Shown in pieces: positions 32,243 through 45,184 of a stretch of 64,000 nucleotides of DNA (positions are counted from its first letter, which is position 1; each line of letters opens with the position of its first letter). The notes beneath the pieces were generated by a model. The model was not told the origin of the DNA. It did no database searches and was given only the letters and a program-made list of their open reading frames with translations. Source of the stretch: Psococerastis gibbosa (taxonomy: Eukaryota > Arthropoda > Insecta > Psocodea > Psocidae); contig OZ020487.1 in assembly GCA_963971405.1 (NCBI GenBank), positions 34,023,371-34,087,370 on the forward strand, given 5' to 3'. Made by a program: the position numbers and the translations under genes.

Positions 32243-33169
32243 CAGACAGCTCCAATATAGGTTACATTACAATACAATACAATGCAATCGTACAATCTAA
32301 CATTTAATCAATTATGGCTAACAACATTGTCTTAAATACACTCAGAGAGGTTCCAAAAGGGTCAATTTCTATAAACGTGTCTAGTAGCCTAAGAATTCTG
32401 CCTAGTTGAGAGGCTCGTCATTGTCATACAAAAATAAATTCTTTAATAGAGAATTTGCCGTGTTAACTCTAAATGCAATAATATGCAATACATGTGCACG
32501 TGGGGGAACCAGGCCTTTGGATCACATCACAATAATAAGTTCTTGTACATACTTACTTATACAGTAATTTAGTACTTATTAATGCACTGTACTATTCACA
32601 TTCACGTAGATCTGTGCTGGGCCATGACCTATGGAGTAGACTATGACGTATTCCGTTCACAAATCACAATGTAATTCTGGTTTAAACCCGATCGGAGACT
32701 CAGCACCCCCTGCTGCCTTATGTTGCTCATGTTAGTGAAATATATTTTTATGATAATATTATTAAGTTATATTTTGAGAGGTCTTGCTGAAGTATACCTT
32801 TGGACGACGCCACAGTAAATGGGTTCACAAGTTGGCGGTTATACCGGTTCATCAACTATCCAAGAACAATAGCTTAACACATTAATAATAAGGGTTATGA
32901 GTATGTCTTAGGAGTTGTCTTCAAAGTAGCTGAGCTTCTGAATAGTGTTCCATGGTCTCAGAGGCGATCACGCGAAAATCCCTAACATGTACCTCCTCGT
33001 GGTGAAGATGGAAGCGCGTAGTGGCTACTAAACGGACAGGAGACCGAGTTTGTGCCGGGAAAAGCGAAAAACACAGTCCTATCTGTGCAGGGCACTCTTT
33101 TGTCCTAGGGCTGGGAAACTGGCCCCGAAGGCGGAGGAACTCAATGAAGAGTCAACGGCATAAGGATGC

Positions 33170-33260
33170 AGAAGGCAACGGGAAAACACAGATAGTATAA
33201 TCATCATGACACCGATTGCCATGATGATCACCAATCTTTGATAGAAGAGACATTCGAAGA
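33170..33260 (+). pseudogene. Short family A retrotransposon tail fragment
   Basis: attgccatgatgatcaccaa and tagaagagacattcgaaga match the family A 3' end at 690-745 and 63040-63085. The 200 bases upstream differ from family A. Confidence 0.45.
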
Positions 33261-33299
33261 AAGAGTACGTAGGATAAAGAAAGTGCATGGTAAGCTACA

Positions 33300-35700
33300 A
33301 TTCAATTGAGAAATTGCAATACCGTACGAGTGACAAAAATATAATTGGTTTCCACATTGTCATAATCGAAAGTTAGCCTAAAATCCACTTTAAACCACGT
33401 ATCCTTCGGACTAACCCTAACCACTTGACCATTATAAGATGAATTTTCTTGTTATAGACACAAAGAGAAGGTTCCTATACTAAGTTAATCGCTTATTTTG
33501 AGAGGGACCGAAGTACTGCAGAAGGGAAATCAGGTTAAATTTACAATCCCTTGGCAGAGAGCAATCCTTTGGGGTCTTATTCCAGTTTGTAATGGCCTGT
33601 CCAAATAAGAGATGAAGTTAATTCCACTCAAAACACAGTACAAAGCTCCACTGTAATGAAATATGTAAGTACGGTCATTTACTGTCAAATAATTAAAGAA
33701 AAATAGCTGTATTTAAATTTCAGTTCAAAAACATTACTATGCGTGTTCACGGTAAACAGGAGACCATTGATTGGCCAATCATAAATCTCCAAGTGACTCA
33801 GTTTAAGCATATGAATATTTCCGAATTTGTTCAACTTTCACGTTCAACTTGCGAGTAAGCATACTGACTATACAGACTTCGAGAGATTCTTGTCAATCAT
33901 TGGCTATGCCCACATATACATACAGTATGTTCAACTTGCCTTTCAACTAGTGATGAGTTGCCAATGAGCGACAATAATCTCACAAAATCATTTAATTATC
34001 CATTCTTTTCGCTCATTGGTAATCCACAAGTTATGTGTTAAGTATGAACACAGCCAATGGGAATGTTGGGTGAAGAGGGCCGGGAACTCATTTAGTGCAG
34101 TAAATTTCAATGCGGTTCACTGACGCATCCATCTGCTTACAATAGCAAACTTATCAATGAGAAAACCATCTTCTCTCCTTTTTTTTAAATTATGCCATAG
34201 CATTAGGCTTCCACCATCAGCATTCTTGTAGGCCAATACATATACTGTACAGTACATCTTCCCTTCTTATAATACCACTTCATGGCACTCCATCTATCTT
34301 CCCTTGGACGTTAACAGGCAGCAGGCGAGATTTTTAATTCCTCGTTTCATGGCCAAGTTATGTTTGTTACCGTCACGTACCCGTCAGCAGCAATTCGGCT
34401 TCTGCATCCATTCTTCGAAAAACATTAAGAAGCCAAATTACGAAATATCACGACTCCTTGTTGCTGACAAAAAACTACAAAATAAGGAAATTAACGGAAA
34501 TATTTCGTAAACTCCCAATGGACAAATCAGAACAAAGTAATGTAACTATCTTAACAAAACGTCAAGTTCAGCTTTCTCCCCTTTCACGCTTCGACCCCTA
34601 CCGGGTGTGGGGGGAAGGGGATAAAGAGGCACAAGGAGGTCTTAGAAAATAAAAGGAGCGGAGGAGACACGCTGAGGCCACAGAAACAATAGACAATGAA
34701 AACTCGTGCGGCAATCACCATGATGACAACCGCCATCTTATTTTGCCGAAGAAATCTCTCATAATTGTCAACTTTTAGCCGATTGCGTCATTTCGTCATC
34801 ACAACTCCATGTTTTTCGTGGAAACTTTCAAATTTTTTTTCTTTACAAATCCATCTCTAGTTTCGTCTTATCGACTTGCACCCTGTGTATCCCATACAAA
34901 ATTACTTTCTTGAGGGTGTAAATCTTCATTTTTTTAGCATGACATTTTTTAAAATGAGGTTTTAGAATCTGGCTTTTCCTTTATTAAAAAAAAAAAATGG
35001 TGGTGTGAAGTAGGAAAAATCCCTAAAAATACAACAACCCCTTTGAATACTAATGCCTTTGTGTTATGTGCTTGTAGTATAGTCATTGCCAAATTATAAA
35101 TTATTATATTATATATTATAAATAAATAAATCTTAAATTTCGATCTGAATGACAACGTCACCAGCAGTCCTTGTCATCAAAACATTCACAGCTACTTCTT
35201 GGACTGTTTATTTTATCTACAGTACCGTACTTGATATTAATAAGTAATTAATGAAGCTTACAATGTGTTATATCATTAATGACGATGGGCCTAGATGTGC
35301 TATACTAGATTAAGGAAGTGATTTCAAAATATTATGAGACCAAGTCCTCTTTACAATATTAATTAACACCTCGTTCCACAAACACATCATATGAAAAGTT
35401 AATTAAAAAAATACACGCAAATGAGTTCCAGCTTGTGTATCAGTTGATGTACGGTATACGAAGAGCCAATACACAAAACGTATAGGGTTCAAAAGGAGTA
35501 TTGGTTAAGTTTAAAGGGAAATCACATTAGAAAGCAGGACGAAGATCGCTAAGATGATTACGAAGGTCAGATAATGATTATAGGTACGAAGTCCCAAAGT
35601 ACGGAGCGCTATCACTTCCGGCTATTTGACCTAATTTAGATGAAGGCACGAATTGAGACAAAGCTATAGGCATCATCGGTTCCCAAAATGTTCACATTGA
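33300..35700. other. No supported gene
   Basis: AT-rich DNA with scattered moderate-GC patches. A patch near 34660-34745 has a family A tail flavour (caccatgatgacaaccgcc). I cannot assign coding regions. Confidence 0.4.
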
Positions 35701-35730
35701 AACTTCGTTTTCTAATAAAGCTGGAAGGCA

Positions 35731-36104
35731 TCACGTCGCTTTATTGGCGAACCCCACTGCCATCGCAAATTCAAGGCCCAGCGCATCAATGATAAGCTGT
35801 CCGACTTCTACATGGGGGACAGTGTCAGAGTTCAATGTAGGATAGAGAGATGCGTCATTTGCTCCAGCCAAGAATAGCAGAATTTGAATTTCTAGTTCTA
35901 CCCGCCACGTCATCAGCGTCATCAACGCTCCCAAACAACAATTCCCGTCGTGACTGCATAGCGTGCTCTGATTGGTCAAAAGAAGACATGTCAATGAAAT
36001 TCGGTAGAAGGAGACGAGTCAGGTCCCACCAGAATTTGAAATATAATGTCCTCGGCAGGAACAAATGTCCCATCTCTCCTAGATACTATATACAACTCTA
36101 GTCG
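35731..36104. repeat. Possible repeat ending in an M1-type terminus
   Basis: The right edge (caaatgtcccatctctcc to acaactctagt, 36062-36104) matches the M1 terminus. Overlapping frames on both strands fill the interior, including QSRRELLFGSVDDADDVAG on the minus strand, but none has splice or start support. Confidence 0.35.
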
Positions 36105-36339
36105 GGCTCTTACTGAATGGTTTTGCCATTACTGTTAACTTTGTAAGTTAGCTATGTTACTGTTAACTAGGCTATTGTTGGCAAGGTAAGATTCTTTACT
36201 TCATTTTTGGCTTGACGTGATGCGCCAGTTCAAACCAACTGGTAGCCTTTTGATCGTTCGGGAATGTAGGCCCCTAGGTTTCCAGCTCTACATTCTTCCT
36301 GCAACATGTTTTGCAGCCGCTGTTTTCTGTCTATTTCAG

Positions 36340-36435
36340 CCAGAGACAACCACTATCTCCAAAGCACCTAGACTACGCACAATATGCTTACGAGTACACC
36401 AGCAGTTACAGGTTGAGGAAGTCATACTCAGAGAT
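36340..36435 (+). CDS. Candidate internal exon, 96 bp
   Basis: A strong acceptor (gttttctgtctatttcag, ending 36339) is followed by an open frame that ends at a good donor (GAT/GTGAGT at 36436). Phases are 2 in and 2 out. The peptide begins QRQPLSPKHLDYAQYAYEY and ends SSYRLRKSYSE, rich in Tyr. A stop lies just past the donor in the same frame, as expected for an exon. There is no homology I recognise and no neighbouring exon found, so chance is possible. Confidence 0.35.
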
Positions 36436-36439
36436 GTGA

Positions 36440-39400
36440 GTGGAGCTTAGTGAGTGAGAGCCTCACTCCCCCGAGCAGACGGGCCAAGAGGCAGCAGAGC
36501 CTGCAGAGTGGGATTTTTCTTCTTCAAATTAATCTGTTTGCAGATTCTCCACTTCCACAAAAACAAAAGTATTTGGTATTTAATAAGTTTTAGGGTATTT
36601 TAATTAGCAAACATAAAGTCTGTCGGGCATACTACACGTACGACCGTGTTCATCAAACTGCAGGGGTTTCAACTTTAAGGTGAAATCAGTTGCTGTACCA
36701 ACACATTATATACCCGCACGAAATGCTGGGCTATTACATGTATCGAATGACAGTCATGAAAAATACCCGAATTCTTGCTTAATTTTCTGTTGGCGAAACA
36801 GGTGGTAAATATTTTAACCAAATCTAAAACAACTGGAACAAACTGCAAGAAAACTTTCGACAGGAACGACACCGTTGCGCGCTGACAGTTGGGAACTACA
36901 GCCCACAAAAGATAGCCAACTATAATTATTAAATCGAGAAACTTCTTCTGGTGGCAGACGTTTTATACTTTGAAAGTTTAGGCCAGAGATAAGCAAAGTT
37001 TATACTTCCAGCAAAACTCGTACTTGAACACTTGGTTAAGTCGAATTAACGCCTGTTACAATATGTGGTATAAGCATGGCTCATCATGTTAAAAGGATAC
37101 ATCAGAGACCTACTGTACGTAGCCTACAAATTACAGAAGCACAAGACAATTTCAATGATTTGAACTAAGCTGTTTTTATATTTTGCTATAGTGGACAAGG
37201 CGAACTTCGCACCCCCCCCCCCCTTCCATTTTCCTCTTTTTCTACTATACTTAATATACTATTTTCTATTTATTTATATGTTTATATACCTACTTTTTGT
37301 GCCAAAAACCTTCGGAAGCGTTCCCAGAATACCCTACCCACAATCTGATCAACGTATCGAGGACTAACGTAATAAAATTGGATTGATTTTTATCTAATTA
37401 AAGGTATTTACTAACATATCCCATGTTAAGTGGTATAAACTAAGTAAAAATGTTGAAAAATGTAAGTAACTAAACAAATTTTCCATTGCTTTAATTTTCT
37501 CCTCTTCCTCCTATTACATTTTTAATTTAACATGTTGACTGAGTTTTCGAACCAATTTTAGAATAGGAATACCCCTTTACTCGTACATTCTAATTAATTG
37601 GCTTCCACGACTTGCTATATTAATGTATTATTCAGCAGTTTTCTCACAGTTTACTCAGTAACCTGCTACTGTTCGTATCAGGTTACATAATGAACAACAT
37701 ACTGTCGAAAAAATAGCCATTTTTCGTTAGAAGTGGCTGGCGAATTACTTAGAAATGGAGGTCCGAAATTGGCGGAAACTACGAAATGGGCCTATTTGTG
37801 GCAATTCAGCAAAGTAGGTAATGATTATTTAAAATAAAATAAATAAATAAGGACTTTTTGTTATTTCTAGAAATTTATACGTTTAGTTTGAAGTGTCTTG
37901 AAAATACCCTGTTTTGAATTGTAGCACAGTAAGAAGCTACGATATACAAATATCAATAATGTAATACAAAAATAAGTTCTATAATAATCTATAATCTAAT
38001 AATCTCGGCGCAAATATCCACAAGAATCCCGTGCCTTAAAAAAATAATAAGTTATGCAACAAAAATTTAAGTAAAAAGTGAACATTTTGAAAACAGCTCA
38101 AAGAGGTTCCATAACATTGAAGAAGAAGATATGTATACAGTATATCTACAAGGGAGCTGATAAACCTATACAACCAAGTTATTACAAAATTGTATTGTAT
38201 TAGATAGGTACAGTAATACACAATACATACCGACAATAAGCCACTCGGGTACAATGGGGAAGGGAAGCCTCCTTTCCTTTAATCCGCTCAATCGTGAAGA
38301 ACTTAAATAATCTATAGAGCTAGTTATCAATCATTTATCTTTGATCGAGGGACATCTCCATTGTCTGTACCTTTCGCTTCAATGGGTAATCGACTCTATC
38401 GACGGTCAGCGCTCCTCGGAATTTCAATCGACTGCGAAAAGGGTTACGAGATAATGTGTGAATGATGTTTGTTCGAACGGTGGAAGGGTACGCCTGAGAG
38501 CGACATGCTTTGTTTATTGCTTTATTTAATTTCCATGCTCGGGATGAATATCTAATTTTCCCTATATCATTTTCCAGTTTTCATCTACACCTTACATTTA
38601 TATGCTTAATTACTCTTTAGTTTTGTGTGGCGCTGAATTTGTAATTCCCATTATTCGCAGGCGCAGAAATAATTTGGTTTTATATGTAGATGTAGAATTA
38701 TTTTTAAAAAAAATGGTGAAGGCTGTTTTAAACTTTTCATATGCAGAAGTGGTTAAGTTCACTGAACTGAAGCATTGAATATATAACAAGTGTTATATAT
38801 TCACTGACTGAAGGCTTGAAAGTGAAAATTGCGTTAAAATTGCATTATATTTTCTTTTTATTCAGTTCATAACCCCAATAGCCTAACTGAATTAAGTTCA
38901 ATGCTGGATTTCGTTTTCATATGTCGCGTCGCCAAAACGTTTTAAGCAAGTAATAATGGTCAATAGAAATTTGAAACATTATAAAGGGCGCTTTGCTGAC
39001 ATCGGAAGATTATACTAAAGACTGTTTACCCCAGATTTTTGGTCCATCACCTCACTACTACTACAATGTAATATTCCATGTATTCGGTTATTTTTAATTG
39101 AATAGCCTTTGAGTGAATAAATGTTGTTAAAAAGACATTATATTCAACAGTGGGCCTACTGTGCCAGTTAGTAGAACGAAGAGAACTATTGTAGTAAACC
39201 TATGACACGTAGGCTCAATAATCTCGAGGTATGTAGCCAGTGTATGGTATATACTATACACAGTATAGGGTATAGAGGTAGTAGCAGTTGTAGTAGTAGT
39301 ATTCGCCGGGACTAAAACAACGTAAGGCCTGCAATCACAGGGTATAGGGTAATGTAGGTACTGTGTACTGTACCTACACATTGTTTTCCCTGCACTGTAA

Positions 39401-39470
39401 ATTATTTACGCTTTATATAAACTGAAGCATACACAATGTGTTTCCAGGAAATACTATTTCCTTTTAATAC
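36440..39470. other. No supported gene
   Basis: AT-rich DNA with one C run near 37210. No repeat family from elsewhere in the window was recognised here. Confidence 0.4.
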
Positions 39471-39475
39471 AAAGC

Positions 39476-39619
39476 AAATAAACAGCACTGTATACTGGTC
39501 ACAGTTCCTAGAAATAAACAGCACTGTATACAGGTCACAGTTCCTAGAAATAAACAGCACTGTATACTGGTCACAGTTCCTAGAAATAAACAGCACTGTA
39601 TACTGGTCACAGTTCCTAG
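39476..39619. repeat. Minisatellite, 4 x 36 bp
   Basis: The unit aaataaacagcactgtatac plus tggtcacagttcctag repeats four times with one substitution. Because 36 is a multiple of three, frames stay open on both strands, which explains the short ORFs here. Confidence 0.95.
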
Positions 39620-40844
39620 AAATTGAAGAAAACATATTTCATTTATAAATACTGCAGCAATGAATAGCCTTTGATGATGTTAATAATAAAATACTTGACA
39701 ATAAGGGAAGGCATTTGTATAAGTTACACATTGTGAAGGTAATATTAAAAGCAGGAGAGACGGTGAGTCTTTTGTTCCCCTAATTATAATTGACAAGCCC
39801 ATTGTTTAGAGATCAACCAACATTTTCTTACCAACAAAGTTAAAGTCTATTTCCCTTTGTTGTGGGGTGCTATGATATTGGGTACGTTCTGTGCGATTCC
39901 AATTTTCACAACATTATATGCCATTGTCCGCTATGCCGAGGGTGGTACATATCAAATTTTCTGAGATTTATTCCGTTATGCCACTCACAAAACTATGTAG
40001 GTCAGCGGTTTTCCAACGGTTTCTCTATGGCTGAACAAAACATTGTTTGAAATTTAATTTAGTTCTATCCTTTACCTTTGTACTATAACATATAGCCCAG
40101 TTTCACAAAAAATCAAAATGCGCAAACAGAATACGTAAGCTACCAGTTTCAGAAATGTATGTTTTAAATAGTCACACATATTATACTGTATACCAATGTA
40201 AGAACCATCCAGTTATAATGTACCGTAACATAAAATTGAGTGAGGCAGAAAAAAATCTTACCGGGGCGTGACCAACATATAATTCAATGTAACTGGAAAA
40301 TGTCATAAAAAATATCTTTTTTTTAATATAACTTGACGCTTTCTGATGAATTGGATTTTATATGTTTGAGGCAAAGAAAGAAGTATAAAGCAGGGACTTT
40401 CTACGCACGCTTTGTCAGTTTTCTGTCCTGTGTGACAAGAATTTAATAAGTGATTCGTTCACTATGAAATTTTTTCATTGTCACAAAACGCAGGAATTGT
40501 GTGCATTGACGTAGTGTTAGGCTATGTCTAACGAATTCTGGAATGAAAGAAATGCACCCCACAAAATTTAGCCTCATTCAGATTAAGAGATTCATAGGGT
40601 GAAAACATCGTAGGGTGAAAACATCAAAATAATGTCTCATGCAATATCCATCATAGAACGGTCAAGAATATCAGGGCAAACAGAAGAAATTTTTCAGGGC
40701 ATTTTGATGTGTGATATGTACTGAAGGTACATCATTCTAACACAGATTAGCCACAACTATTATTATTTTATACTATATATATATATTTTTTAAATAAAAT
40801 AAGGTTAATTGCATAAAACAATTGAATTTGATTTATACAATAAA

Positions 40845-40905
40845 GGATTGGTGTGGTAGTCCCGAGGAAGGAGTTCAAGAATTGTGGCCAATTGGTGTTA
40901 GTAAA
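40845..40905 (+). repeat. Second copy of the DWCGSPE-type repeat
   Basis: gattggtgtggtagtcccga and gtggccaattggtgttagt match the reverse complement of 8528-8592. Confidence 0.6.
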
Positions 40906-40907
40906 TT

Positions 40908-41085
40908 AATAAATAAGGACTTTTTTGTTATATTACTAAGCCAACCTAGCGGACTTAGGACTATAAAGCCCTCTCTTACACTCAACTAGGAAGACCCGGG
41001 ATCGCCTGCTTTACATGCCCTCCGAAGCATGGCCAGAAAATATAGCCAGTGTGGGACTCGAACCAACAATTGCTCTACATGATGT
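40908..41085 (-). repeat. SINE family S1, copy truncated in the head
   Basis: The copy runs from aataaataaggactttt through the shared body to gtgggactcgaaccaacaa, then breaks off (ttgctctac). B box GGTTCGAGTCC intact on the minus strand. Confidence 0.82.
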
Positions 41086-41734
41086 CACAGATCAAAATGT
41101 AAAGGAGAATTTATTATAATTTAGCGGCCATTTTTGACTGTCCTACGATCTATATTTCCTGTGAAAACAAACTTTAAAAACTTGTGGAGTTATTCCGATT
41201 TGATTACAATGAAGAGATTCCATTCCAAAATATTTTGTTAACAAAGAATGAGTCAGTCATTTTATCGAAAATAATTAAATCTCTCTTCCACAGACCAAAG
41301 CTTTGTAAATGGCCAGATTAAAATAAAATACAATCTAAAAAGCTGACCATTCCCTATAATGTTTTAAAAAAAAGTTGAAACCTGCTTGGAATGGTGAAGT
41401 CTATTCGTTCTGTCACCTGGTTATTTATTTGGTTTTTCTGTAAAATAATAGATTTTTGACTTTCTATCTAAGTTGAATTAACGGACTGGACCATGGGGTT
41501 CATTTTATTCATATTTTTCAGTGAGTGTGTATAGTTTTTTTATAAGAATTGTGGCATTTAAGATATCTGAAGTGCCCTTCATCCACTCGAGTCGCAATTG
41601 TCAAACTCAGCTGTTGGCAGATCATAACAAGTTTCTACGTTCCTACACGTCCCTACGATACTTGCAGTACCGTAGGTATGTTTATATATCAATTTGTTTT
41701 TCCATTTACATAATTATACTTCTATACCATAGAT

Positions 41735-42160
41735 ATGGGATCACCATCAAAAACCAGAAGTAGCTTACAGAGAGTGAATTCTAATAGTGAAATAACTGGT
41801 GCCGGGATATCCATTGAAGACTTGTTTAAATCTGTAAAAAGTGCAATCACTAAATTGAATACATTGTCAACAGAAATACAAGATATAAAACAATCTATTC
41901 AAGAAATAAAGAAGTCACAGCGAGAAAGCACTCAAGTTATTGCACGGCTTACTACTGAAAATCAATACCTACACAAGGAATTACGTAAAACTCAAATAGG
42001 TCTCATGCAAACAGAGAATTTAGTACGGTCCTCTAACATTGAGATCCACGGAGTTGCTGAGCAGCCGAACGAAAATGTTAGGTCCATACTTGAAGAAATC
42101 GGAAAACAGCTGCCATACGACCATATAATCGAAGAAGTGTTGTGTGTTTACAAAGTTTTC
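41735..42160 (+). pseudogene. Non-LTR retrotransposon ORF1-like fragment
   Basis: The frame opens with Met at 41735. Residues 28-95 or so are heptad-rich (SVKSAITKLNTLSTEIQDIK, then TENQYLHKELRKTQ), consistent with a coiled coil. LVRSSNIEIHGVAEQPNENV follows, the start of an RRM-like or FP25K-like domain common in ORF1 proteins of arthropod retrotransposons. The match ends near EEVL and the rest (about 20 residues) looks unrelated. No RT follows, so the copy is truncated. Confidence 0.65.
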
Positions 42161-42520
42161 ATATTTCAGGATGTGTTCAATGCCTATAGGTATAGTCTCG
42201 CATTTTGTGTTTTTTAACTGACTTCGGAACGTTTTTAAAAGGAAATGGGCCAACAGTCTTAAATTTTTTTAATTTTTAATATAATCCTTCCAATCTTCCT
42301 AAGCAATAGTAATACTTTAACAAAGGTGTTATGTTAAAAATAGGAAAATCCTGGACATATTACAAACTCGTGCAATGATTTTTTCACCACTCAACGCAGG
42401 TTTAGTTATAGCCTATTTGAACGAGCTCCCGAGCAAAGGATTTTAGAACAGGCTCAAATTGTATACTATTTGAAACCACATTCAGATAATATCTTTGCAT
42501 CACCAAATAATTAACCAACA

Positions 42521-42715
42521 GGGAAAGGTAAGAACAAAGAAAACAAAGTCATAACAGAGCGCTTCCACAGAAATCCTTGCCGCACTCATAAGAAATTGGC
42601 CAGAGAACTGGGTTTGAGTATAAGATCTGTTGTTCGCGTTATCAACGAGACCCTTACTGTTAAAGCTTTTAGAAAATTAACAGTCCACAATTTTTTGAAT
42701 CCTGGGGCCATCTGG
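42521..42715 (+). pseudogene. Tc1/mariner-type transposase N-terminal fragment
   Basis: One open frame reads VITERFHRNPCRTHKKLARE, LGLSIRSVVRVINETLTVKA and FRKLTVHNFL. This is the N-terminal helix-turn-helix pattern of a Tc/mariner transposase. The catalytic domain is absent, and an M1-type terminus follows at about 42778. Confidence 0.65.
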
Positions 42716-42777
42716 TAAGTTTTTACAGTGACTGGTCATAGGAGACGTGGTAGAAATTAAAGCATTTTTTATGGGAA

Positions 42778-42826
42778 GTGAATGCCCCATCTCTTCTATA
42801 TAGAGCTCTATTCTCTAAGAATACAA
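42778..42826. mobile_element. M1-type terminus
   Basis: gaatgccccatctcttctat followed by atagagctcta matches the right terminus of M1. Confidence 0.45.
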
Positions 42827-43299
42827 TAGTTCTCTCTAGTGCTAAAGCAGCAGTTGTAGATGCAAGAAGGAGAGGGGTTGAAGATCATAAGTTAAGCCAG
42901 ATTTTACCCAAGTAGCCTAGATACTCAGTCTGGCGACAATTTCGGATATTAATAATTAGGTAGTTGAAGTCTGTACAGTGGAGGGATTAGCTTTGATGGT
43001 ACATTTGATGACGGACCTTTGTCCGAGTGTGTCAGGTGTCATTAGCTTTTCCAAAACAAAACATCCCCTCTGCCACCTCTGCTGTTCTACATGTACAGGT
43101 CGAGTGGGCACAAATGTCAGATGTAATCACTTGTTAAGCATCCGGGACAAAAATCCGAAAGAAAGGTATGGCGGTTTAATTGATTTAGCTTATTAGGTAT
43201 GCATGGATAGATGTTGACAGTGATGTTAACATTTTTTTTTCAATTTCTGTGAATTCTATATGATGTTGCTATGATATTGTAATTATATTTAGGACAAAG

Positions 43300-43640
43300 A
43301 GGTTGAAGTTAGAAATATAAAAAAGATCCAGCATGCCCCCTATGTTCCAATGCAGAATAAACTGCGGAACATCATGCGACCTGCGATGGCCTTATTAGTG
43401 GTCACTTGCAAGGCCGTAGCCAGGATTTTTTTCGGGGGTTCCAGAAATTTCATTGGATATTACATAGTGGTTTTTATTTTCCCCCTCAAAATCTAATTCT
43501 ATCTAGTATCAAGGGGGGGTAGAACCCACTTGAACCCCCCTTGGCTACGGCCTTGGTCACTTGCGAGGCAACGATAGAGGTACGAGCTTCTTTATAATGG
43601 GCGGCACGGCGTCGGATGGCCGATAGGCAGAAGTAAGGAT
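43300..43640 (+). pseudogene. Non-LTR retrotransposon 3' remnant (family C), split by a hAT-like MITE
   Basis: The frame reads PACPLCSNAE, stop, TAEHHATCDGLISGHL: a C-x-x-C...H...C zinc-knuckle as in the C-terminus of I/Jockey-like elements. After the 147-bp insertion it continues RGNDRGTSFFIMGGTASDG or, one frame over, a YNGRHGVGWPIGR-like end. Confidence 0.65.
43409..43555. mobile_element. hAT-like MITE (family H2), 147 bp
   Basis: The ends CAAGGCCGTAGCC and GGCTACGGCCTTG are perfect inverted repeats. Both sides carry GTCACTTG (43401-43408 and 43556-43563). It is inverted relative to the copy at 12220-12385 and sits inside a retrotransposon remnant. Confidence 0.93.
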
Positions 43641-43886
43641 AAAAGAGGATCATGTAACCGGTGGTCACCTATAGGAATGAGAAGCGTGAACGCACATGAA
43701 GAAAAATGGAAAGTTTGGGAACTAATGGTCGTGTGATAAAACTTTGGGGAGGTCAGAAACCCCAAAGATGAGAGAATAAGACCTATAGCTGAATTGGCAA
43801 CGTCATGCCATAAGTCATACATATTATAATGCATATATGTACGGTAAATATATATATTATATTATTTAATCATACACCTGCAACTA

Positions 43887-44029
43887 TAGCTCTATTTAGG
43901 GCAGATGGGTCATTCGAGCGCGCCAAAAATGTATTGTGAATCTGGTATGCTTATAAATGAATGGCTGGTCCCAGGATTCAAAAATATTTTTGGCGCGCTC
44001 GATTGTCCCATCCCTCCTAAATACTATAG
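43887..44029. mobile_element. MITE family M1, complete copy, about 143 bp
   Basis: The left end tagctctatttagggcagat then gggtcattcgagcgcgcc is mirrored by the right end ggcgcgctcgattgtcccat then ccctcctaaatactata. TA at both edges fits a Tc1/mariner-type mover. Confidence 0.75.
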
Positions 44030-44189
44030 AACCTACTAAATACGAGTAAATCCAGGAAAATTCAGTGTCCGTTTAATTGCTGGTACACATGCGCTTGGAT
44101 AGATTCATGAAAAGATGAAACAGGGCCTAGCAGGTAGAAAGCATCATTTGGATGGATGGCGTTAGCGTATATCCACCAACGCTTTAAAT

Positions 44190-44392
44190 AAATAAATAAA
44201 TCTTGACTTTTGTTGTTCTATTACTAAGCCAACCTAGCGGAGTTAGGGCTATAAAGCCCTGTCTTACACTCGGGACTGCCTGTTTTACATGCCCTCCGAA
44301 GCATGACCAGAAAATGTAGCCAGTGTGGGACGCGAACCAACAATCTTTAGGATGAAAGTTGGAGTCTGTACTACCACTCTACAGGTCCTGAC
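44190..44392 (-). repeat. SINE family S1, copy with short internal deletion
   Basis: The copy runs from an (AAAT)n tract (the 3' tail) to the head actccaactttcatcctaaag. The caactaggaagacc piece is missing from the body. One B-box change (gttcgcgtccc). Confidence 0.82.
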
Positions 44393-44976
44393 ACTTTAAG
44401 TTCGCAATTGGAGAAAGAAGACATGAACAGACGAGCGTTTGAATGTTGTGGTTGTGCATCAGCAAATGTTATTAAAGGGAGATTTCAAAATATTTTGTAA
44501 ACAAGGAATTTTCCACGCAATTAATTAATCCCTACTTCCATAACCGCAAAGATGTGAACATCGTTCGATGAAAAACTCATTTAAAAATTCAAGCTCTATA
44601 AAACCTGTTTGATGCCCTGTATCGGTTTATTCAACAGTAATAATATTTCAGGTGAGGAAATGTAAATTTACCCGAGCTTTTATATTTTGTGATTACAACG
44701 TCCATTACAACGATAAACATCAGTAAGCGCGCTAACCTTATGGGTCCTGCACTTTATATGCATATAAAGAAGTGAATTTCTCATCTGGCCATTTACCGTA
44801 CATATCTTTGCGGTTGTACTGTAGAAGTAGGAATTAATTAATTTCGTCAAATAGGTTACTTGACGGTTGTAGCAATAAAATTTTAATTATGCTAGATGAG
44901 GTATAGCTTATAGGATAAGAATAATAACACAATATGTTTATTGTTAAATTATAATTTATAATAATATATGTTTATT

Positions 44977-45153
44977 GGTTTCCAATTTATACGTAGGCCT
45001 AGTATAAGGAAAGCTTTGTGATAATCGAAATTTTTGATTCCGAGATTTCAACGGATTTACACGTTTTGAGGTCCCAGGAACCCAAAAGAGTGGTTTCTAC
45101 GAAATGTCTGTCTGTCGCTCTGTCTGTATGTCTGTTTGTACGTCTGTCTGTAT

Positions 45154-45184
<31 letters not shown>

